A DNA stretch of 64,000 nt, from assembly GCA_001599755.1 (NCBI GenBank), contig BCHX01000006.1:2467336-2531335 (forward strand), read 5' to 3'. The position numbers and the translations under genes were made by a program. The notes under the pieces are model-generated. The model was not told where the DNA came from. It was given only the letters and a program-made list of their open reading frames with translations, and ran no database searches. This document shows positions 30,199 through 40,663 of this stretch, one piece after another (position 1 is the first letter of the stretch; every line of letters starts with the position of its first letter). The stretch is from Gliomastix tumulicola. Lineage: Eukaryota; Ascomycota; Sordariomycetes; Hypocreales; Bionectriaceae.

Positions 30199-32661
30199 GG
30201 CGATTGTGCTTTTTGCTGAATAACTAGATGCCGAGGGGAAGTTGAATTGGGAATCGCAAGTGATCGAGCTGGTTGGAACTATGTCGTCAAGCAGGATCCG
30301 AAGTCGGTGGTGAGTCAAGAAAAAATCACAGGTAAAATGTCGGGGCGAGCCAAAGTGGGTCCTCACCGCCTGTCATTCCAAGCTCACCCCTGGACCAAAT
30401 TCAGGGCCGGTATAGCATCATCATCAAGAGCCGATTCTCCTGTGTCAGTCATTGGTTCCGATTCCGGGCCAAGGTATGAAATCCAATGACTTGCTCAAAC
30501 ACTGCGGGTCTCTTCAAGCCGACCAGCATCATGAGGGATTGTCTGGGCTGGATGGGGAGCTATCCTGATCTTGCGTGCTCAGTTGAGTCGTAGTATTCTC
30601 TCAGAACCCAGTGTCAAGGCCTATCCCATCAGCGTTCCTTAGATCCCAGGGCAATTCCTGGCCAGAGCTCCATCTGCTCAAGATGGGACACAGAATCCAA
30701 GGGAGACGGCTACGGCGCACGATATATTATATCCCCCAAGACAAGAGTGCCCTGAGATTCCGGCGAAACCCCGAAATCTCATCGGAGATTAGGACGCAAC
30801 CCCTCACTAAACCTCATCCGGCGATGGGCCCATAAATCCCCGTTTCCAAGGAGCTGGACTGAACGAGCGCGGGCATCTGTCCGTCGCGAGATCTTGCAGC
30901 GACCACGATGGCAATCGCGCGAGACCTCCGGAGTATTCAATATCCGTCCAGACAGGGGGGTTGGATCCGACGATTCACCATTCTTCCATCGGCCTGGACC
31001 GATCTGAGTTCTCGAATTCCGAGCGCGTTACCGAGTGGCGGTCCCAGGGAAGCAGCATCTTGATCGCGTCCTGATCGTCGGATAACCATTCATCAGCATT
31101 GCTTGCATGGCTACCCTGTACACATCCTGCATGTGAACTGGCACGAACGGCGCATCTGAGCACGAGGCCAACCGTCCACTTCTATACACACCAGGCGACG
31201 ACATATCTCGGACATGCAAGTCCAGTCGGTCTCGTGACCCTTAAAAAGGGACAAAGGCAAAAGCGTTTGCCGTCGGCTCAAGAAAGTTCCCATATCAGTG
31301 GCCTTGCCGATGCCGAGGCAAAGCCCGCTAGAGCGCAGACGCCCCCTTCCGGATCCAGCCGACAAAGTCTGGGCCTCTGGATGATGCGCGTACCGATCGC
31401 TGACTCAGAGGCTGCTAGTTATTACTCTTGCTCTGGAATGGACGGGCTGAAAGTCTGGTCGTCAAACGGGTGGCGGATGTTGGTGGTTGGTGGTGTTTCC
31501 CCTTCCCCGCATTGTCACAAGCTCGGCAAGCTGTCGGTAACTGCGTTTCTCCAAAAGGAGAGCATTGAATCGCAGCTCAACATCCCCCCCTCCTACGTCA
31601 CCGGACGAGGACAAATATCTTCAGAGGCCAACCAAGTGGCAATTCGTGCTCTCTACGATTATCCTCTCCCCCCAGCCATGGATGAAGGTAAAGTTCACTG
31701 GCCCGTGTTCGCACCATCTCGGCACAAAGAGCGAGCTGCAAGCCCAGTCCCCCGCTCCGCTTGCCCGGAGCTCAACCTAGAAACTGGGGCCAGCAACTCG
31801 ACCGGTCCCGATTCTGCCATTGGACCTCCCTCCGGGAAACTGCCCCAGACCCAGCGAGCGAGGCTCTAATTGCACCCGCTCCAGCACCCAAGCGGTACCC
31901 TGGTTCTGATCATAGCGTCTTCGGCTCTGTTTTCCTTATGTCTAGAATCACGGACCAAGAGCCGCGGGAAGGGTTATCCCCCTCCCTAGGTCCTTGGGGG
32001 GGTCGCTTCTCTTAATAGAAGAGCCACGCCGGCCGGCTGGGCGACTGCTGTGACTGCTTCCTGTCTCTGTTCTTCGTGTAGAAACCGTTTGAAAGCTTCT
32101 CCCGCTTTGCTACGACTCACACCATTCACAAGCTTCGGATCCGTCCACTACTTGTCGCGTGGCGTCTGGGTTGCAGGTCCAGCCATCCAATCGGCATTGT
32201 GGAACCAGGTAAATCATAATCATATGTCAAAGCGTGCCGTCACTCAGTTCCTTGCGTCAAGCCGGCTGACCCCAGACAGAGTGTGACTCTTGCTTTCGTC
32301 CGTTCCCCTGTTTCTTCCTATTCTTATACTACTGCTCTTTTCGATCCTTTCCCACAGCTCCCGATCGGTCATCTGCTCGGATTCCGGTTCCCTCCCCCCT
32401 CCCCTGACTTACATCGGCCGAGCTCGTCCCTCCTTCGAGTATTGCCTAGGTTCATTGAAAGGGACTAATACTACTAATACCTACCACCCGCTACTCCAAC
32501 TCTATTGTCACATGTCTGTAGCTTTTTAACTGCTTGCTGTGGCTGCTACGAGGGCGTGACCTCATTCTACTCAGCTTTCCCTCTAGATCTTCCTCCCCTC
32601 CTCGAAACCCGACTTCGAAGCCATCACCAGTCTCTTCCTCCTCCTCTCTCCCTCCCACAAG
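30199..32661. other. Long divergent promoter interval (2.5 kb)
   Basis: Between lys1 (minus) and the succinate/fumarate carrier (plus). It contains TGAGTCA at 30311 and TGACTCA at 31401. Open frames such as 31099-31869 begin at TTG, lack protein-like composition and are not called. The last 400 bp before 32662 are C/T-rich, probably the leader of the carrier gene. Confidence 0.45.
30311..30317. promoter_or_regulatory. CPC1/GCN4 element TGAGTCA upstream of lys1
   Basis: Perfect palindromic TGA(G/C)TCA, 113 bp before the lys1 ATG. Bzip factors of the cross-pathway control (CPC1/CpcA/GCN4) bind this element in amino-acid biosynthesis promoters. A second copy (TGACTCA) lies at 31401-31407 in the same interval. 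Confidence 0.65.
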
Positions 32662-33781
32662 ATGCCTCGTACTAGTGACGGCAAAAGGCAGCCGCCCACG
32701 GCGGCCGTCAACCTCATCGGTACGTCGACACCCGCCAATTGGCACCCAATTGACCCCCTCTGACCTCTCCTCACTGACAACACGATTACAGCCGGAGGCG
32801 GCGCCGGCATGATGGAGGCACTCGCGTGCCACCCGCTCGACACCATCAAAGTCCGCATGCAGCTCTCGAGACGCGCGCGCCAGCCGGGCGCCCCGCGCCG
32901 CGGCTTCGTCCGCACGGGCGCCGACATCGTCCGCAAGGAGACGCCCCTGGGACTCTACAAGGGCCTGGGCGCGGTGCTCACGGGCATCGTGCCCAAGATG
33001 GCCATCCGCTTCACGTCGTTCGAGAGCTACAAGCAGATGCTCGCCGACAAGCAGACGGGCGTCGTCTCGGGCAAGTCGACCTTCCTCGCGGGTCTCGCGG
33101 CCGGCGTGACCGAGGCCGTCGCCGTCGTCACGCCCATGGAGGTCGTCAAGATCCGCCTGCAGGCGCAGCACCACTCCATGGCCGACCCGCTCGACATCCC
33201 CAAGTACCGCAACGCCGCGCACGCGCTCTACACCGTCGTCAAGGAGGAAGGGTTCGGCGCGCTGTACCGCGGCGTCTCGCTCACCGCCCTGCGCCAGGGG
33301 TCCAACCAGGCCGTCAACTTCACGGCGTACACGTACTTCAAGGACTGGCTCAAGGCCTGGCAGCCGCAGTACGAGGGCGTCAACCTGCCCAGCTGGCAGA
33401 CCACCGTCATCGGCCTCGTCAGCGGCGCCATGGGGCCCCTGAGCAACGCCCCCATCGATACCATCAAGACGAGACTGCAGAAGACGCCCGCCGAGCCGGG
33501 TGTGAGCGCCTGGACGAGGATATCCAGAATCGCGGCCGACATGTTCAAGTTAGTAGAACCCCCCCAATCCCAATCCCACTCCCCACCCACTCAGTCACAC
33601 CCCCAAGCTAACAGTTGGCCCTCCCAGACAAGAAGGATTCCACGCCTTCTACAAGGGCATCACGCCCCGAATCATGCGCGTCGCACCGGGCCAGGCCGTC
33701 ACCTTCACCGTCTATGAGTATCTCAAGGACAAGCTAGAAACGAGCAACCTAGCTTTCGTCGGAGGCAAGTATGAGGAGTGA
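32662..33781 (+). CDS. sfc1: Mitochondrial succinate/fumarate carrier
   Basis: Mitochondrial carrier of 322 aa, the same length as yeast Sfc1/Acr1, and highly similar in pattern. It exchanges cytosolic succinate (from the glyoxylate cycle) for mitochondrial fumarate across the inner membrane, needed for growth on acetate or fatty acids. CDS joins 32662-32719, 32792-33548 and 33628-33781. Intron 1 is GTACGT..TTACAG and intron 2 is GTTAGT..CCCAG. Three carrier repeats are visible, each with the Px[D/E]xx[K] signature: PLDTIKVRMQL, PMEVVKIRLQAQ and PIDTIKTRLQK. Family blocks FYKGITPRIMRVAPGQAVTF and LYKGLGAVLTGIVPKMAIRF identify the subfamily. The N terminus is short and basic. It converges with the twinfilin gene. 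Confidence 0.95.
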
Positions 33782-34238
33782 GGAGGCGCAAAGCCGACGG
33801 GAGGACGATCTATCTCTCTCTCTCTCTCTCCCTCGGGGAGATAAATCCGCCCAGACCGGTGACGTTTTGATTGCTTTTCCAGCGGCAGGCTTCCATGTTA
33901 GACTGGGGTTCCTTTTTTTCTAATCAGGTTTTTCATGTGTAGTGCAAGCTAAAAAGGAGGAGGTGGCAGCAGCTTTGTGATTTGTCGTCGGGGATGAGGC
34001 AGGGGGTGATGATCTGGTGGAGCGCGTCAATGTCAATAGGGCGGCGGACGGTATATATGGTCTTTTTCGGGCATTACATACCTAGGTTTTCACTTTCGTC
34101 GTGGGCGACGAAGGGCGGCATGTTTGTTTTCAGCTGGAAGATACCAGAATTGGGAAAATTTTAGCCATTGAATACATATCTTGTATCAGTGTTATGACCG
34201 CTTGCTTTCCATAAGTTTCCATCCAGACAGCTCGCCTC
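33782..34238. other. Convergent spacer with (TC)n tract
   Basis: 3' regions of the carrier and of twinfilin. A (TC)n run covers 33813-33830. No gene was seen. Confidence 0.5.
33813..33830. repeat. (TC)n microsatellite
   Basis: Nine TC dinucleotides about 30 bp after the stop codon of the carrier gene. Confidence 0.85.
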
Positions 34239-35341
34239 TCACCGGCCGGGCCTCTTGGGGCGGCTAAAGGCCTGCCTCGTCGCCACCTTGGGATGCAGAT
34301 CCTCCAGCACGCCCTTCTCGGTGATCTCGCTCGGCTCCTCCACCTCGAACTTCTTGTCGATCGTCAGGCCCGCCTCTTGCTCGGCAACAGCCAGCACCGC
34401 TCGCTTCATAAGCGGGTACATCATCCTGTACTTGATGGCCTTGCCCGCCGCGGGGGGGCTCGTGAAGATGAAGAGCACGGGGCTGACCTCCTGGCCGTCG
34501 TGCGTGTGCTTGTACTGGTAGAATGTGAACCGGGGCTCGGTCGTGGGCAGCACCTTTGTCAGCTCCGCGATGGAGCCCGGCGTCGGGGATTCGGGCACCA
34601 GCTCGACGACTTCCGTCTCGGGGTTGATTTTCTAGAACAACAGTCAGCCTCCGTCATTCAAGGGATGTATCACAGCCCAACAACTCACAAGCATCGTCAC
34701 GACCCTCCCGCCGTCCTGCCCAACCTCCTTGATGGCAGCAATCGCGTCCTCGGGCACCGGCATGTTCAGGTTCTTGCTCAGATGAATCTCCCTCGTCCCC
34801 GTGCCCGTCCCCGCCGCCTGCTCCGCCCTCTTCACCTCCCCGAGCGTCCGCTCCTCCTCCGTCAGCGGCGCATCCAGCTTCACGTGCGCCTCGTGCTTCT
34901 TGAAGCCCTCCGCGCTCAGCTCCTCCGCGTACGTCGTGAATATGGTCTCCCGGAAGTGCTCCGTGCCGAGCTCGCGCGTCAGCGTCAGCCGCGTGGACGC
35001 GAAGAGCATCTTCTGCCGCACGGGGGCCGCATCGGGCACGTACGTCACGGCCAGGAACTGCGGCGCGCTGTCGTAGCGGCGGAGGATGATGTAGAGGGCC
35101 GCGTCGTCCTTGATGTGCGGCTTGAGGCTCGAGAGGTTCGCTTCGAAGGAGGAGGATGTGGAGGGGAGTGTCGTGAGGGGGACGAGCGATTCTTTCTGGA
35201 TCGAAGCTAGGAGGCCGAAGCTCGAGGTGTCGGACACCAGGGAGCTGAATTGAGCTTGGAGCTCCTCGGAGGCTGGGGTCTGTCAGTCTAGTTGCGAGGG
35301 CACGCGTCGGGAAGGGTCTGACCTGAGATTCCTGATTGCAT
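34239..35341 (-). CDS. twf1: Twinfilin (two ADF-homology domains, actin monomer binding)
   Basis: Actin-sequestering and filament-end protein of 331 aa; CDS complement(34239-34631, 34689-35272, 35323-35341). The 19-nt first exon encodes MQSGIS plus one base; the 50-nt intron ends at ..ACCCCAG, restoring the family start MQSGISASEELQAQFSSLVS. Its donor GTCAGA is non-ideal. Intron 2 is GTGAGT..CTAG. The first ADF-H domain covers about residues 5-145 with YIILRRYDSAPQFLAVTYVP and TREL..FRETIF; the second covers about 175-310 with FYQYKHTHDGQEVSPVLFIF and IKYRMMYPLMKRAVL. The C-terminal tail is basic (AFSRPKRPGR) as in other twinfilins and may bind capping protein or lipids. Role in cortical actin patches is known for the family. 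Confidence 0.92.
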
Positions 35342-35839
35342 CTTTCTTCTACCTTGTGCTCTATGCTCTATCAATCAATCTCGGGCTTGTAGGCGAAAGT
35401 GACTTGAGTGGGAATGAAGAGGTGACGCTGCTGGGCAGAATCCTTGGATTATGCGGCGTCCTCATACCCCGCCATCAAGTCTAGACCCACCATCAACATT
35501 GGGCAGCGCTGGGCGACGACGGCATCCCATCTACCCTAAGGCAGTTCACAGAGTCACTGACGAATTACAATGAGGTGATCCTAAATCACGTTTGGGTGTG
35601 GACTTGTTGTGTATTGTGTAATGTGCGTTTCGTCGCTTTAACTAATTTAATTCTCATGATAATAAGTTCCGGATACCACGATCAGTGGCATATACGTTTG
35701 TGTTGCTCAAACATCGTGACGGGCATCCATTACCCCCCTAAACATGCAGACATAGTCATTGGCGACTTCCAAAAATACCGCCAGAACTGTAAATCGAGCT
35801 TCATGCAGGTGAATCTTGCGAGACCTGGAGCACGAATCC
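35342..35839. other. Spacer upstream of twinfilin
   Basis: Promoter of twinfilin and 3' region of the WSC gene. AT-rich from 35570 to 35710. No other gene-like frame. Confidence 0.45.
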
Positions 35840-36873
35840 TCAACCAACCACCAGAAGAGACAAGAGCAGTCCACCTAGCATCGACAAAGCGTGGAACCGA
35901 TTTAGACAGGCTTCGGCCACGACAACGCGAGATGGAGTAGGCTCGAGCGTGTCAGGAATCGTCTCATCAGGGTCCTCCTCCGGCACTGGCTCTGGCTCGA
36001 GCGGTTCAGTGTCGGGGTCGGTGTCGGGCTCTGCGTCGACGGGGCTTGAAGACGGATCCTCTGGCTGCTCGGGTGCCGGAGGGTCCTCTGGGGGATCCTC
36101 TGGGGGGTCCTCTGGAGTCTCGGGCACATCTTCTGGCTCTTCCGCCTCAGGGTCTGGGAGCCCCGGAGGAGGCAAGGAAGCGGGATCCACATCTTCATCT
36201 TCTTCGGGAGGATCGGATGGGACGGCGTTAGGGTCCGGAGGGCTGTCTGGAAGTCTTGTTAGCTGCAGTAGAGAAATGGGAGGATGGATGTGACAAACCA
36301 GACGTGGCAGGCGGCGGTTCGACGAGGGGAGAGACGGTGGGATCGACTTCCTCAGTATCGACGGGGTCTTCCGGAGCCTCTTCGACAGCGATGTAGATGG
36401 TAGAAATTTTGTCACCAGTGTCATCGCATGTACTGCCGCACATGCCCTGAGTTGGGTCTCCTAGGCATGGGTTGTCGCAGAAGATAGCATCGGTCTCTTT
36501 GAAGGCATTCGGGTCATCACCACAGCGACAGGAGCTTGAAACCGGTCAGTCAGAATCATAACTAAATTCAGGGATTCACGAACTCGGAGAAGATTGCCAC
36601 AATTCGTTTGCCCTCGCAGACCCCCTGGCATATTTCGTGAGTGAGTTTATCGTTGTCGACGTATAGAGGCTCGTCGAATCCATTCAGATCGACAATAGCG
36701 CATCCATGGTATTCGTAGGGCGTGCCGGTGCTGGGAACTTCGGTAGGAGTGCCATAGGCGGAGAGTTGCAGAGGGGTGCTGTAACTGGGGACGGGTGAGG
36801 GGGTGTCGTAGGCCTGTTGGGCAGCGACCCCAATGGCACCAAGGACAAGGCTCAGGACAAAGCAGGAAGGCAT
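35840..36873 (-). CDS. WSC-domain cell-wall protein, probable GPI anchor
   Basis: Secreted or wall-attached protein of 310 aa; CDS complement(35840-36246, 36299-36534, 36584-36873). The introns are 49 nt (GTTCGT..TTTCAAG, weak borders) and 52 nt (GTTTGT..TTCCAG, with a GCTAAC branch site). Residues 1-18 are a signal peptide (MPSCFVLSLVLGAIGVAA). A Ser/Thr/Pro tract follows, then a cysteine-rich WSC-like domain (about residues 55-135: GCAIVDLNGFDEPLY, HEICQGVC, SCRCGDDPNAF, CDNPCLGDPTQGMCG). The rest is a long Pro/Glu/Asp stalk with tandem EDPP units, and the C terminus ends in a hydrophobic tail LGGLLLSLLVVG fit for GPI attachment. WSC domains bind wall polysaccharide or act in wall stress sensing; the lack of a cytoplasmic tail argues against a Wsc1-type sensor. 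The intron-1 border is the weakest part of the model. Confidence 0.75.
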
Positions 36874-37725
36874 CTTGGCTCCATGAAACGAGTTGGATTC
36901 TGATTCAAAGGGAAGGCAACTGAGCGTGGGCTTGCTGGGAGGTGTTGGGTCCCTGGCGAAGCGGGTTGAGGATGAAGTAAGGGGATGAAACTGGTCGAAG
37001 AATTCATCGGGAAGTGGTCATTATATTTAGTTTCCATGCTGCGGAAGGCGCACGGTTCGAGCTTCGTAATCTGCATCTTGAACGTAAGATGGAAAGTCCA
37101 ACTCGGTGTTTTGCTCCTTCCCTCACCCAAATATCCGCCCTGAACGTATGATCTTGAGACATCCCGTCGTTCCTGAGGAAGGCGCGATGACCTTGTCTGG
37201 CCCTCATGACATCATGCCCATAAAAATGGCAGCACCACGAGGCCTTTCTCTTCGCCCCGAGACAATCGATCGAAGATGATTTGGGAAATAAAACATCAAA
37301 GCGCAAGGCCACCGTCGACTCGCGATGGACAGCTCAGCTTTCCGCCTGCACCGCCCTGAATTCCATAATGCCGGGGGCTGGTCAATCTCGATTCTGGGGA
37401 GGCTGCAGCCTTGAAGGTATGATTCAATGCTCCAACCAGGCCAGCATGATGATCACTCCTGGTTATTGGGCGAAGATCTTTGCGAAGCATGCCTTCCCGA
37501 CGTACACATCAGTCTGTCAGCATGGTCGAGGGAGGTTGGCCATTCCGGAATAACTAAAGTCCGAATGAGGCAAGAAAATCCGGGCCAGGAATAACCTTCG
37601 GACCCACACAGGGCAAGAAACCCCAATGCCATTTTCCAAACCCGCCAAAACTTTTAGTTGGTCAAGCAGCCCGCATCGCCAATTATCCTCGCCATCCAAG
37701 TTCTGCATCACAGCCAGCCGTCAAG
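36874..37725. other. Divergent promoter between WSC gene and eS7
   Basis: 852 bp shared upstream region. No coding frame of note. No clear TATA box on the eS7 side, normal for ribosomal protein genes of these fungi. Confidence 0.5.
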
Positions 37726-38703
37726 ATGTCTAGCCCGGCCCTGAACAAGATCGCCGCCAACAGCCCTTCGCGGCAGAACCCTTCCGAGCTTGAGCAGAAC
37801 ATTGCTCAGGCTCTCTACGACCTCGAGACCAACACTGCCGACCTCAAGGTTGCCCTGCGACCTCTGCAGTTCGTCTCCGCTCGCGAGGTGAGATGATCCT
37901 TGAACGAATTTTCCCGTAGAGGGGAAAACGAAACCTGCCACAATCGACGACCGGATCCTGTTTCTACAGCTGTTCGATACAATGCTTCGCGAGGCATTGG
38001 GCCCTCCCCCCTCGTCGCGCAAGTCGCAGCACTGGTTGAAGACGAGAGCGTGTGTGCGCGTGCGCACGAAACATGGGGGATGGGAGCCAATCGCTTCCGC
38101 CAACGTATACAATTGACTCTGAGGAACAGGACGGGAAGCGGTCCAAGGCATTTTGTCCTGGAGCTCGCATGCTGACTTTGGGTCTTGTAATAGATCGAAG
38201 TTGGCCACGGCAAGAAGGCTGTTGTCATCTTTGTCCCCGTCCCTTCCCTGTCTGGTTTCCACCGCGTCCAGCAGCGGTAAGCATATTCTCACACCTAGAA
38301 GACGTTGCCGGACTCGCTTCTGACAAAAACCCGCAGCCTCACCCGTGAGCTCGAGAAGAAGTTCTCCGACCGCCACGTCCTCATCCTCGCCTCGCGCCGC
38401 ATCCTCCCCCGCCCCAAGCGCTCTGCCCGCAGCCGCAACACCCAGAAGCAGAAGCGCCCCCGATCGCGCACCCTGACCGCCGTCCACGACGCCATCCTCG
38501 CCGACCTCACCTACCCCGTTGAGATCGTCGGCAAGCGCATCCGCACCAAGGAGGACGGCAGCAAGACCCTCAAGGTCATCCTCGACGAGAAGGAGCGCGG
38601 CGGCGTCGACTACCGCCTCGACACCTACTCCGAGGTCTACCGCCGCCTCACCGGCCGCAGCGTCAACTTCGAGTTCCCCCAGGCTCAGGCCACCGACTTC
38701 TAA
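37726..38703 (+). CDS. rps7: 40S ribosomal protein eS7 (S7)
   Basis: Component of the small ribosomal subunit; 203 aa. CDS joins 37726-37887, 38194-38276 and 38337-38703. Intron 1 is long (306 nt, GTGAGA..AATAG) while intron 2 is 60 nt (GTAAGC..CGCAG), a common pattern in ribosomal protein genes. The whole family sequence is recognisable: [105 protein letters not shown]. Codon bias is strongly toward C-ending codons, consistent with very high expression. It converges with the dynactin p62 gene only 199 bp away. Confidence 0.97.
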
Positions 38704-38902
38704 GCGGTTGATTGTCTCGGACGTTTATGATGGAGCGATATGGGATCATGGGAGTGATTTGTTTTTAGCACCTACGGATATCAAAAAGGGGCTCGGCGTC
38801 TTCGAGATACAGTAGCTTGATAATGGAACAGGCTGCACAACTCAATCCTCATACTTGCTTCTCTCGTAAACTTTTTGTGTGCATCCATGTGAATCTCGTC
38901 AA

Positions 38903-40663
38903 TTATGCTTGACTAATGCGTCCCACTCCAAGCACACACCAGTATGCCAGCTCTCTCTTCTCCCGCACATCCTTATCCTTGCCCGGCGCCGATCCAACAT
39001 CAGGGTTTGCCTCAGCCTCCCACTCCATCCGTACAAATATGGGTATCTCTAACAGGTCCTCGTCCTCTTTCAACGGGCTCGTGTCCACCTTCTCGCCCGG
39101 CTTCGCTGTGAGCGCCAGATTCTCAACACGCAACGAGGGCGGGATGACCTCGAGGATGATGCTCACCCAGTTCCGCCCCCTCGCGAAGATCTTACCTACT
39201 TCGGCCTGACCGGTGCTCTCCTCCCCTGGCCTCTTCTTGTCGCCGTCATCCCGCAGCGCATCGTCCCAGACGTCGACGTTAGCGTCCACCTCGAAGTGCG
39301 GGCACAACACCGTCACCTTGCTGGAGAACCGTCCGGGCGTGCTGTTGGGCGTGGCGAGGTTGATCTTGATATTCTCGAACAGCGGGTTGCTGAATGTCAA
39401 GATATACTGGTATGGCGTCAAGGGCTTCAGGAGGTCCTCCGGCGGCACGTCGGGTCGAGAGCCCACGGGCACGGGGGTCGCGGTCGGCTTCAGCGGCCTG
39501 ATGGTGATCTTGGGTATGAACGACTTGGCCACAAGCTGTATCCTCCACCTCGTCGAGGCCACCTTGTTCTCCGGCTTGGAAATGATGTGCCGGCACACGG
39601 CGCAGCGCTTGGACCGCTTCGTGCGTAGGATGCATTGTGTCGGTCGTAGCTCGTCCTGGAACCTTGCTGGCTCCAATTGCAAGCCCTGTTGCTCTCGGGA
39701 TACCGTCTCGTCCCACCCTCCCTTGTGTAGTTTCCTGACAGCCGCAGCGTCGTCCAACGGCGCAAGTCTGAGACCGTCGTCCGTTGAGAGGGCCTCGCGC
39801 ATCACATCTGGCACCCCGTTTTGCATCCTGCCCTGAGGTCCCCTTCCCGTATTGTACAAGGACATTATCCTCGACAGTGCGGCAGGCGAGGAGAATCCCA
39901 CACCCTCCCCGAGAGACATGCCTCCCGCGGACGCGTTTCCGTTCGGCAGCTGCGTCTGGTAGAAAGCCTTGAGACTCGCAAACTGCATCTCCGTGTCTAG
40001 TAGCTCGTCCGGCACGGGGGGCTCCTCTGGATTCTCCTTCCGTCGCTCCTTAACCTCGCGGAGGGTCAACTTGGGTTTGCCGCCGTTGTTGAGCTTGGCG
40101 AGCTGCGTCGGTATACCGCTCGGACGGTCGAATTCGATGCCAACCTCGCTCGACGACCAGTTGCAGTACTGGCAGAACAGAGCGTACGAGCTGCCCTGGG
40201 AGGAGGTCGGGTGGTTCTCGGCGCTGAGGAGGGTGGCCTCTGAGTCGTTCTGTATCTCGCCGACCGACGCCGGTCCCGCGCAGACCGGGCATTGGTAACA
40301 GCTTCGCGTGCATCTAGCCAGACATGTGAGCAGGACAAACCCCAAAGCCATACTTGGTTGGGACAACAAAGCTCACCTGTTCCCTTCGCTCCTGACACTG
40401 CTGGGCGCCACCTCAAACAGGCAATTCGGGCAGTAATACGTCACAATCTCCTCGCTCACGCATCGCGGACACCGGATCTGCTGGCAGTCTTCGCAGAAGA
40501 GCAGGTACTCGAGCGGGTAGAGGCTGTAGTTGGATCGTGCAGCTCGCGGGTCGAAGTTGCGCTGGCGGTCGGGGCTCTGGTCGCCGGCGAGGGCCCCCTC
40601 GTCGTCGCCCGAGTTGTCAGAGCATGGGCACTGGATGTACGTGTACGGCGTCGGGTTTGCCAT
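38903..40663 (-). CDS. ro-2: Dynactin p62 subunit (DCTN4-like, ropy-2)
   Basis: Pointed-end subunit of the dynactin complex, which links dynein to cargo and nuclei. 565 aa; CDS complement(38903-40313, 40377-40663), one intron GTGAGC..CTAG of 63 nt. The N terminus MANPTPYTYIQCPCSD leads to a zinc-binding RING-like cluster (residues ~57-115) with CEDCQQIRCPRCVSEE, YYCPNCLFEV, RCTRSC and CPVCAGP. Then come SYALFCQYCNWSSSEVGIEF, FASLKAFYQTQL, and a second CRHI-type cluster (AVCRHIISKPE). The C-terminal half is beta-rich (VTVLCPHFEVDANVDVWDDA, WVSIILEVIPPSLRVENLAL, FVRMEWEAE) as in other p62 proteins. In Neurospora the gene is known as ro-2; its loss gives curled hyphae with nuclear clustering. 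Adjacent genes are functionally unrelated. Confidence 0.93.

Noticed and set aside
31099..31869. 256-codon frame between lys1 and the carrier gene
   Set aside because: Starts at TTG and has no protein-like composition or exon partners.
37888..38193. Possible snoRNA in the long first intron of eS7
   Set aside because: I looked for C (RTGATGA) and D (CTGA) boxes in correct arrangement with flanking stems and found none convincing.
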